Source: Siniperca chuatsi
Lineage: Eukaryota > Chordata > Actinopteri > Centrarchiformes > Sinipercidae
DNA length: 64,000 bases
NCBI RefSeq assembly: GCF_020085105.1
Contig: NC_058062.1
Location: 3,622,945 to 3,686,944 of the forward strand
Direction: 5' to 3'
Below the pieces are notes generated by a model. That model was not told the origin of the DNA. It worked only from the letters and a program-made list of their open reading frames with translations, and ran no database searches. The position numbers were made by a program, and so were the translations under genes. Positions 28,201 to 38,700 of the stretch are shown here, one piece after another. How positions within the stretch are numbered: position 1 is the first letter of the stretch; each line of letters opens with the position of its first letter.

Positions 28201-28654
28201 CTAATCTTTAAACTACAGTATACTGAATCATCATTGTTACTGACTGAATCAGTAGCTTTTAGCAGTGGAGCTCCCCTCACTGCAGAAAGTGTCAGTGTGA
28301 GCTCAGCTGTGATACAGAGTGAATGTTACTTCCTGGCTGAAAACTCATTTCAAGACTGTGAAAGCCACAGAAACAATCATGATGTGAAAACTCAGCAGAC
28401 AACAGGTTGATGAGTCATTAAACTTGAACGGTGAAATTAAACGGTGCTTGCTGAGTTTTGTACTCAGCGAACCAGCAATAGGCTGAACTTACTGTTGAAC
28501 TAAAGCCAGTCAGAAGCAGCTTACTAATGTGGCTCTAACAGTGGTGTGATCGCTTAGCTTAGAAACACATCGACAAGTCTTTGAACTGAAGTCAACTAAA
28601 TTATTCAAATCAGCAAAGGGATTTGTAATTTTCCTGCTCTGTTCTGCATATTGA
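25230..28654. other. Gene-poor DNA, possible regulatory blocks
   Basis: No supported exon. 26960-27110 and 27300-27650 are GC-richer and non-repetitive (for example GACCTGTCCATGTGACAGCG), unlike their AT-rich neighbours. This is consistent with conserved non-coding elements but not proof. Confidence 0.45.
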
Positions 28655-28845
28655 ATAAGTGAAAACTTTGACCTGCTGGTGGCGCTAGAACAAAAGATTA
28701 AAGGATCGCCAAAGTCAGTAGAATTCGTCCTCTGGGGACCATGCATTTCTGTACATAATTTCATGGCAATCCATCCAATAGTTGTTGAGATATTTCAGTC
28801 TGGACCAAAGTGGTGGACCAACCGACACTGCGGGTATTGTAATTG
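28655..28845 (+). repeat. Dispersed teleost repeat, TAGCATGCTAAC family, truncated copy 3
   Basis: Only the 3' part is present: GACCTGCTGGTGGCGCTAGA, TCCTCTGGGGACCATG, CCAATAGTTGTTGAGATATT and GACCAAAGTGGTGGACC. Confidence 0.75.
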
Positions 28846-30641
28846 GGGTGAACTGGGTGTCTCGTTGTTTGTCCAAAGCTGCGGTTTAAACAGCTTAAAA
28901 CATTTTATAGGATCTGCTGTTGATACATGGGAGACATGGCGGAGACTCCTAAACAGCAGAGAAACGAGCAACGAGCCAGTAAAGCGAGAACTGCTGACGA
29001 TCTATGAGTTCTGGTCTCACGCAGCTATCACTCCATAGAGCCAATGTAGGCCCCATTATTAAGCAAAATGCCTAGATCATAGGGGTCTTCATTGTTCACA
29101 ATGGATGAGCAACACTCACCAAGTTAATTGCTGACACAGAGACATTGCTAAAAAAAAAAAGAAGTAAAAAGACCAGACAGGATTTAAATAAACACCCAGG
29201 TTTCAAGAAAAAATGGAGGCAAACAGTACGTGTTTACCACGTCTGACTTAGTTTAATCAATGTTGCCATGTTCCCAGAACTCATAACCAATGGAAATGAT
29301 GGCCCAAACTACAAAAATAAAGCCCTAAATTGTAATAAAAAAAAATAAAGTTAAGTCTTGGCATGCTTGACCCCAAACATCTTGAATGAAAATTCCTTAG
29401 GTAATTCAGACAGGGTAAAAAAGCAGGCCAGTAAGTTGTGCACTCAAAAATGAAGCCTCAGGTGGTTTTCTTACATGTAGCATGATAAATACATTTGAAT
29501 TATGCCTTCAATATTCATTTGCGGTGGTCCATTGCTGGTTAAGCGATGATTAGGTATATCAGTCCACCATTTTGATTGCAATGCTTGCGTGAAAACCTAT
29601 TTCTGCCCCCTTCCTGCTTATCATTCATACCTCCTGTGACAGAGGCAGCCTCGGTGGAAGCAAAGGCCCCTAAATGGACTCCAGGCTGCTTGCTTCACAC
29701 TCCAGAAAATAGGCTAATCGCTGGCCCACCGCTCAACCCACTAATCTCTGAAAACTCACATTTAGTTCTGGAACCTGTTTTATCTTAAAGGGAGAGGGGG
29801 AGCTTCTCAGTGTAATAGTCAGTTTAACCTTTGACCTGGAAATTAGAGTAGAACCATAGCGCATAGTAAATCTGACTATTTTAACATAAACAGGGAGTTA
29901 AAATCGTAATGCAAGAAAAGTGCTGGAAAACAAGGCAGTGGTAAATGTTTTCTCTGAGGGCTACTTCCTCTTCTCCATAATTGAAAGGTCAACCTCTGAA
30001 AACAAAGTTCATTCATGCCTGCAGACACTGTATGTGGATGGCATATGTGTCATATGTCAAATCAAAAGGCTACATTAACGAGCCACAACACAGCAGTCCC
30101 CATACTGAGCGACTGAGCCAATATCTCCTGATGGTTTTAACAATTACAAACACCTGACCCCTCTAATGGCTGACATCCTCAGTCCTCTCCTCACTGGTGC
30201 TGTGAACAGAGGAGATTCCTGCAGCCACCGCTCCCTCAAGTGGCAAACAATAATAAGTCACTCTTCATGAGAATTATAACAATGTTGATAATTGGTTGAT
30301 GTAAGCTCTGATGGCTCACTGAAGCCCCCATGTGGACTGAAGTGGACATTTGCAACATCAGTGGTGTCAATTACTGTGGTCTTTGGTCTCTACTGCAGCT
30401 CAGAGATCAAGAATTTCCATTACATCAGTGCACACATGTTTGAACAGGATCTGGTGCTGGAAAAGCCCAGTATAAATCATGTTTCACTGTAACACCAGCA
30501 CTTTAGATTTTAGGAGTATATTGTCACAATCACCAACTACAGACCATCTTTCGATGGGATCACACCAGCTGCGATGCAAAATCGGTGCGTATGGTGCAAT
30601 GGAACACACAACATGAGAGAAATGAGTGGGCCAGGGGCGTA

Positions 30642-30674
<33 letters not shown>

Positions 30675-31099
30675 GGGAGAGAGAGACGGCCCCTTCCCTA
30701 CTTCCAGCGCCCTTGCTCGGACCACACCCATCTTCGAACTCGGCCTTTGTTTTGATCTCAACTACACACTTGTAAAGTTTTGTGACTGCATCTTACACAG
30801 TTGTGACACTATTGCGTTGACAGAAACACAAACTTCTGACAAAGTATTTAAATCTGCTTCTGTGGTAGTTCCCCACTACAGCAGGTGTCTCCAGGACCAC
30901 ATTTTGCCATGATGACACACACACAGACTCACCACCACACTCCCACCAACCTGACGCAGCGGTAGCACCTGAACACACCCTGCTGTGATTGAGTGTGTTA
31001 AAACTAGTTAGCAAGAGGTCAAAATAGCTCGTTAAAAGTAAAAGATAAACAGCTGAAAAGTCTAGTTTCTGTCAAGTGGTGGTAGTACCAATGTAAACT
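28846..31099. other. Gene-poor DNA, no supported gene
   Basis: No exon found. 29570-29720 and 30050-30260 are unique-looking, and a GT microsatellite sits at 30644. The region lies beyond the 3' end of ELAC2. Confidence 0.5.
30644..30671 (+). repeat. (GT)n microsatellite
   Basis: About 14 GT units followed by GGGGGGAGAGAGAGA. Confidence 0.95.
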
Positions 31100-31555
31100 C
31101 GACCAATGGTGGCCCTGTGAGGCTGTAAGTTAGCATTTATTGAGCTAGATGCTAACAGGCACGCAGTGATAATGCTAACATTCTGATGTTCAGCAGGTTA
31201 TTTACCAAGTTCACCATATTGGGTTAACCTGTTAGCACAAAACACAACGTACGGCTGAGGCTGATGGGATAGTCAAACTAAAGTATTGTCTGACATCCTG
31301 AATCAGTTTTATCCGATAATTTGTTGTTTCAACCTGCATTTCAAAGTCTAACCATCTGTTGCATTGCTCCTCCTTATGTATGTGTTAATCTATACTGTAT
31401 GGTCCCTGTTAAATAACCTAATAAATAAATCTAAATTTGTACCTGATAATGGCACAATGTGGAAAGAGAAATATCAAATTTCATGGAAATCCATCCATTA
31501 GATATTTCCGTCTGGAGCAAAGTGGTGGACTGACCGATACTGCCATCCTATTTGA
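31100..31555 (+). repeat. Dispersed teleost repeat, TAGCATGCTAAC family, interrupted copy 4
   Basis: Left part 31100-31275 ends GAGGCTGATGGGAT. The right part resumes near 31455 with ATTTCATGGAAATCCATCCA and TCTGGAGCAAAGTGGTGGAC. A probable retroelement tail lies between. Confidence 0.7.
31376..31440 (+). mobile_element. Probable retroelement 3' tail inserted into an older repeat
   Basis: TACTGTATGGTCCCTGTTAA followed by TAATAAATAAAT resembles a non-LTR 3' tail. It splits a copy of the TAGCATGCTAAC-type repeat, whose two halves resume at 31100-31275 and 31455-31555. Confidence 0.4.
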
Positions 31556-31857
31556 AATCCATTCAAATAAAAATATTAGAACATGACAGCTGGTGTGAAC
31601 TGAGCTCATGTAAGGGTGTTGTAGGGGTTTTACAAAGGTTGGTAACCACGAGTTACATGTGTAGTGTCAATGGCATAGGCCGACTGCAAAAAAATAGATT
31701 GTAGTTTCAGTCAGTTTTCATGTCCAGTCTGTGTGGTATTGCTTTATTTCGTTTAATGAAAAACAAAAACTATATTTATAGCTTAGCTTTGTTCACAGCA
31801 ATGCAAGAATTTGTGTTTTCTTCAATTAAACCAAACAAGCCAAATAAAAATCTCGTA

Positions 31858-31863
31858 TTTATT
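31858..31863 (-). terminator. Probable ELAC2 poly(A) signal
   Basis: AATAAA on the minus strand about 85 nt after the ELAC2 stop codon. A second AATAAA lies at 31743-31748. Either implies a short 3' UTR; which one is used cannot be told from sequence. Confidence 0.5.
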
Positions 31864-31945
31864 TAAATAAACTAACTCAGGATGCTCTCAGTTAAAGTCC
31901 TTTTCTCTGAGCTCGTGTTTAAATCGAACACTGTTCACTCCGGCT

Positions 31946-32194
31946 TCAGCTGGTTTTCAGCCTCTTTGTTTCTACACTGTGTGTCGCTGCCGCCTCCTGG
32001 TCTCTTTTGGCACCTCGGCTCACGTTGGCCGCTCTGGTCGTCTTCTGCTCACTGTTCACCTCAGAGCTGCTTCCTCTTGGATGTCTCAGCTCCCTCCTCT
32101 CTCTCCTCTCCTCCATCTCACCGATATCCTCGGCGAAAAGGGTTTTTAATGCGGGAATGAGCCTGGGGAGGATTTTAAAGTCCCCGAAGCAAAT
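31946..32194 (-). CDS. elac2: ELAC2 coding exon 24 (terminal)
   Basis: 249 nt: residues 784-865 and TGA at 31946-31948. It opens [20 protein letters not shown], aligned to human [20 protein letters not shown], then EMEERRER, and diverges into a charged tail ending KRLKTS. It lies 2.3 kb from exon 23 but phase and homology are clear. Confidence 0.93.
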   Translation of the reverse strand: MCFGDFKILPRLIPALKTLFAEDIGEMEERRERRELRHPRGSSSEVNSEQKTTRAANVSRGAKRDQEAAATHSVETKRLKTS

Positions 32195-35100
32195 CTGAGC
32201 AAGAGGAAATGGAGAAAATGGTCATGTGACTGTACCAGGTCTGAATTACAACTCCTGAAGGAGTCTCCTCTTACAACCTACTTCTTTTCAGCCTTCCATC
32301 GAAAAAGGAAAGAATATTATATATATTATTTATATACTGCAGAAGGGGAATCAGCAGTGAACTAAAACAATATCAAGCTCAGGAGTGCAGCTGTTCAGGC
32401 AGACGTACTGCCTGCAGTCTGAGGCTCCAATTCCACATCACATATTAACACAACAGCACAGAAATCAGTCTTGAATCACTGAAGTCTCTGACTTGTGTCC
32501 ATTCTGAAAACACCACAACATTCAGTATTTTCTCAAATTCAGTGTGTTACTGCTTACCTGTCAGTGATGTCTAAGTTCTTGTCTGAACGTCTTTTAAATT
32601 GAGGCTCAAAACTTTTCTATTCCTTCATCTCTTGAACTGTAATTTTAATCTCCTGTTTATACCATTTTAGATTATTCTTATATCCTATTTTATTTTACTT
32701 TTTAAATCATATGTATATATACACAGTATACCTCGTATTTGTTATTTCTTGTTTTAAAGCCATTTTATGTCTCATGTAAAGCACTTTGAATTGCCTTGTT
32801 GAAAGGTGCGATACAAAACAAACTAGCGTTGTCTGAATATTTATTTTTGAGCTGAGTTTGGACTCAAAAACAAATTAAATGACGCAGACGACACTCAGAT
32901 TTGGTTAGCTCTTTCACCAAGTGACTATGGTCCCTTAGACTCCCTCCATCGAAGCTTAGAGCAAGTAAATAACTGGATGTAATTAAATTTCCTTCAGTTA
33001 AATAAAGACAAGACATAAATCATTCTATTTGAGAACAAGGAGGAAAGACAACTTATTACTGCACTGTAACTGTATTTCTGGTCTAGTCTATTTGTATTTT
33101 GTTTCATTTGATCTCATTTTTAAAAATCTTAATTTATTCCATCTTAATTGATTAGTTTTTATTGCTTGATTTTGAATGTTATTCTAATGCTTTTCTTTGC
33201 CTATATTAAGTTTAAAATGTGCTATATAAATAAATTAAGATGCTGAAATTAAGTCATATTTGAAACAATCTCAAGTCTCTACAGCTGAGCAGAATAACTG
33301 AGAAGGAAAACAAGAAACCTGTTGTTCCCAAAGAACAATGCAGTCACGCTGTGGTTCAGTAAAAACTTAAACTCTTGCGGAAAGACAACATTTCATATTT
33401 ATATCAAATAAACAAAAATACTTCATATCAAAGTTCATTATTGACCATAGAACTAGTAGTTCAACTCAAAGTCAACTTACTAGCTTTTTCCAGAGCTTTA
33501 AACCATATCACGCTGTCTTCATCACCAGATCGACATACAGCAGAAAGCTCAGGAAAAAAGCCGGTAAACGTACCTTTTTCAAATCAAAGAACTGTATATT
33601 CCTTTGGATGATTTGTATCGAATGCTGATTTATCCTTGTTGGTAATTTACGGCGCCTCATATGAGTGGATTGAATAAATGATTCACACTTTGGGCCAAAT
33701 ACTTGCTGTAAATTTATGGTGGTAAAATTGTGAAGCTAAGTGCAACCAGAGTTTTTCATAAACCGAATTCATTCATGTGGCCCACTCAAATGGATCTGCC
33801 ACCACCATATAAGTTTTTGTTTATTATTTATTCCTTTCAAATATCAAAATATAGTTGAATGTGTGGAATGTCTGGCGCCTGAATGTGACTGAGGAAGAAG
33901 CACTTGGCCGCCGCCGCAGAGACCAATCCTGAACAGGCGTGTTGCCAGCTCGGCCGGTTGCTCCATTAAACACAGCTGACAGCGTCGACTGGTGCCAATG
34001 TGAATATGTATACTTTCTTCAATATCTTAGTTTGAGGAATATAAAACTTGTATTTGGATATTTAAATTAATTGTCAAAAATTAGCAACTGTCCAGATTTA
34101 GATCAGGAATTATTTGATTAAAGAATAAGTAAAATAAGAATACACAGAAGAATCATCTTACCATTTGATACCAGCTTCTGATACTTAACAGTTTTTGATA
34201 CTGATGCCAAAGACACTTTACGTTCTCTATTAAAAGCCCTAGATACACATCTAGCACTAGTGTAGAACGACTGAAAACTTTGTTGAAATTGTGTTCAAAT
34301 GATGCATTCAGGTGCAATCGTATAGACAAGAAAAAGACCCTATTCAGAAGTTTATTTGTGAATGCAATGCAGCAGCAGATAGCTATCGGGTGTTATTTAA
34401 AACGTCACAATGCAGAGGTGAGATACATCATTTGTCAAACATCCAATCAGCAGTGATTAAGATATTTCATGTGACTGAACATGGTTACATGAAGTTATCA
34501 CGTCTAAAGTGAGACTTACTCTCATGTGGTCGAATGATATCCCCACTCTGTCGTTGAAGTCTTCACTGAAAAGAGGGATCTTGGCATAACGCTGACTGAA
34601 GTGGTTCAGCATGATGAACTCAGCGTTCATCCTCATACCGATATCGATGGCCTGGGAGGTTGTGCTGTCAGAAAACATGAAGCATAAAGTCAGAGATTTA
34701 CGTTACAATGCTTTCTCACTAAAGCTGTTTTTTTTTACTGAGAGAAGCTTTCAATGGGAATATTGTTTTCTATGGACATAAAAGATGTTTTTGTGAAGAC
34801 AGACGCTCACTCTGACACCATAAAAAAGGTGCAAAAATCAATGTCAATATCTGTGGAGAGTAAAGAAATGTAACAATGCACTCAAAAATAACTGCAGCCT
34901 CAAGCAACCAATAAAGTGCATTTCTTTTGCTGGCTGGTTTTTTCATGCATTTCACTCATCTGTATAAACAACATTAAAGCCCTGCACAGATAGTTTGTGA
35001 CACAGTTTATTTTACTCACCTGTGCCTTTTCTCTACAGCTTCCTCCTCCAGCCCATCTTCCAGCGTGGCCTCATGGATTAGTAAGGTTGCACTCTTTCCT

Positions 35101-35694
35101 AAAAAAAATTTTAAAAAATGCCTAATCAGAGGCCAGAATCAGAGAAAAGCACTTACAGCCTTCTTCCTGTCCCACAGGAAATCAATCAGGTAGTCAGCAT
35201 AATTAAGAATCGGCACGCCCTGTTTGTCTGGTGAGCTGGGCCATCTTTAAAGAACAGTCATGGGATATACTCGGTGTCTCTGGGAGGCCTTGCTTGGACA
35301 GAATCCAGTCAAGCAATTTAAGAAGAGTCAATGAAGTGGGATCCCACAGGAACCATTAGAAGAGCTTGCCAGCTACGACAGTGATCGAAAGCATTAAGAA
35401 ATATCGGATAAATTATTCAGAACAACCCGTGTAGTCAAGCTACACTTAGATGACCTTATGAATCTCTGCAATATTGAAAGCGTACGCTCAATTTGCTAGT
35501 ACGTACAGTGTGTCTGTCTAGATACACTTCAGTGAAATGTGGACTTCAATCATTCTGAGTGGTACTAACCGATGTCTACGAATGCATCACAGGGCATGGT
35601 GTCACCAGAAAAGGCCAGTTTCCAGCCTGACTGGTGAGTGAAGCTGCAGGCGAAGGCGTTCATACAGTGCCGCACTGTGCACGTCTGGAACTGA

Positions 35695-35731
<37 letters not shown>

Positions 35732-38700
35732 ATGAGTAACTTTAAAAAACTGTGAAGCCTTTAACAGTGAAGGATGTGATGTTGGAACAGCTGCAAACCT
35801 TTTCCAGATCATTCTTTTTCAGCAGCGCTTGGATGAAAGACTTTGTCCTCTGCTTGGACACCTCAGCACCATCACACAGAGATTTGTTGGGGATAAAGCT
35901 GAAACACAAAACAGGTGACATTAAAAACGATGGCGACAAGCCCACAAAAATAAAGAATCTACAGCTACTTTATACTTACTACTACTCCACGACTTTTCAA
36001 AGGGAAATATTGTACTTTTTACTCCACTACATTTATCTGCCAGCTTTAGTTACTTTTCAGATAAACATTTGACTTAAAACAACATGTGATAAGCTTCTAA
36101 AAGATTAGACTGGTGGTTTCCAACCTGTTGGGCTTGCAACTCCTTCCAAATAAGTAGTCTTTAGTTGGGGCCCTTTGTCAAGTCAAATCAAATTTAAATT
36201 TATATAGTCCAATGTCAAAATCAGAAATCTGCCTCAAGGGGTTTGATAATTAGCATACGACACCTTCCATCCTTAGACCCTCCATTCAGATACGGAAAAA
36301 TCTCCAACATTTACCCTCTAATCTTCTCAAATGGTTTCATTTTAATAACTGTTTGAGGCCGAAAGGGGTAAAATTAGGTATAAGTACCTTTACTTTTGAT
36401 ATTTCAGTTATATTTTACATTTTGCTGATAATGCGTCTGTACTTTTACTTAAGTAGGATACAGGACTTTCACTTTCGCGTCTGTACATTTACTTAAGTAC
36501 AAGGATCTGAGTGATTCTTCCACCACTGTGCACAGCGGCAGTTTTTAGACATCTCAGGCTTTCAGGATCAGCTCAGAGTTCATTGTCAGTCTGAGCTAGA
36601 TTTTGTCAGCCTTGGTTTTACTTAGACTAAGCTGTGCTGAGCTAAATGAGTACTAAAAATGCTAAAAGTAACACACTAATATTATCTTGTTAGCATTTTA
36701 ACATCACTAGAGTCTGCTGCTAGTGTGGCTTTTAACATATTTTGGGATGTGAAGGACTTAACAAAATACAGTATAGTGGACGACGATATAGATAAATATT
36801 TTATCCCTGTATGTGTACCTTTGCGCTAAACATGAATATGTACCGTGATATAGCACATTTTCTCTAAACTCTATTGGAAAATTGTAGATTAAATAATAAC
36901 TAGATGGGACTGTCTGTCTTTGGTCGATCCAGTAACCAGACACATCACAGTACTTTGTTACATTAATGTAAAAATCCTGTAAACCCAATATTGCCATAAA
37001 GCAGATCTGCTCATTGATTTTGCAACATTGCTCCCAATGGCTCAATACAATCAGAGACGGTAAAAGAGCCGCTACCTTGGTATTAACAGTAAGGCAACAT
37101 CTCTGACGGTTGACATAAATCAGCCTATGATATAAAATGTTAAACTGCTCATCCCTAATACACTGCAATTAAACAGATACAAGACATATGGGTTCCTGAT
37201 TAACGCTGAAATAATTTTAAAAAATCTAATCAGTTCTTAATGCTCTCTGCGGGTTACAGCAAGTACTTTGATCAATATGCTAAACCTGCATCATTTTTAA
37301 TTAGTACTTTTTGCTCACAAGATAATACTGTTACCAAAACAAAAACACTTTCAGTACATAAAACTCAACTTCAGTGACCAAACTAAACTTCAAATTGGAT
37401 TTACATCATTTTCAAACTGAGCACACACACACACACACACACACACACAAGGTGAAGTTTATGTTGTTATCTTAAGAAGTCTTTGTGTCCACATACTTGA
37501 TATGGTTGAGGATCTCCTCACAGTATTCGTGATACTGGTTGAGCCAGGTCATGATATGGACCGGAGCCACCAGGTAGATGCGGCTGAACGCCTTTCCCAA
37601 CGTTGTCTAACAGACAAATATTTAGGTTCAGTTTTTTGTTTAATGAATAATTATTTATTTTCATGTTGTTTTCAAACATTAAATGACCAAAGGAATTAAT
37701 GTATTAGGATTTACGTAATCTTTTCTTTTACATACCAGTGCCCTTTCCCTCTGATACAGCAACATTAGCAGCCCCTGAGACAAAGAGATCAGGATCGTGG
37801 TTTTATTTTATTTAACAGGTTTGAAGCAGCTCACTTTATATTGAGATCATCAGGTATTTCATATATTAAACCAAAACACAGTTATCGTGTATAGCTGCTT
37901 ACTGTGTGGTGGTCAGCATGCATGTGTGAGATGAAGACAGTTGAGATCTTGCACAGAGCATCGTCCACACTGTCCCCATAGTGTCTGCAGAGCTGGCCGA
38001 AGGTTCCCTCTCCACAGTCCAGCAGTACCGACTGACTCGGGCTACATCATACAGAAAATGGACTCATTACTGGACATACACTGAATATATTTATAAAAGA
38101 ACAAAATGCATGGTGTCTCATGGGACACTCTTCTTTCTTGTAACCCCTCTATGTGCTTTAGCAACATTTTGACAGAAAAGGATTTCTGGGTGCGATCCAA
38201 CTATATACACATCATTATTTATTAAATAGATTCTGGAGAAATCCAATACCATGCTATAGAGCGAACAACGTTACAGCAAGTACTAAAACTAATGTTAGCT
38301 AGGTTGTGGGTTAGCAAACTGTTGCTACAGTTGGTGCTGCGAGGCTAACAGCCAGAGAGGGCGAGACGGTTTCCCAGAGCAGCACAGCAGCTCCAGACAG
38401 CGATACTCACAACTCTCCTGCTGCTACAGCTAACATCACAACAACAGCATATCTTGGCAAAGTAGCAGGTAAGCTGAATGTCCGTGGGCAAGTCGTTTAA
38501 CGTTACCTGACACACAAATCATGGCTGGAATAGGATTAATAGTCCACCTCGTTTATATCAATGAGGGTAGGCTAAATAACAGAAACACCTCTGTGTACAA
38601 TGCAATACAGTTCAGCAGCACCACTAACTGCATCCCTACTTTACTAAGTGATGCTGTCATTTAGTAGGAAAATTGTTTTTTTCTAAAGAGATAGAACATG

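Noticed and set aside
1..31900. Search for exons of ARHGAP44, MYOCD or HS3ST3A1 (human neighbours of ELAC2)
   Set aside because: No open frame shows RhoGAP, SAP/MADS-interacting or sulfotransferase motifs; the large HS3ST3 catalytic exon would have been obvious.
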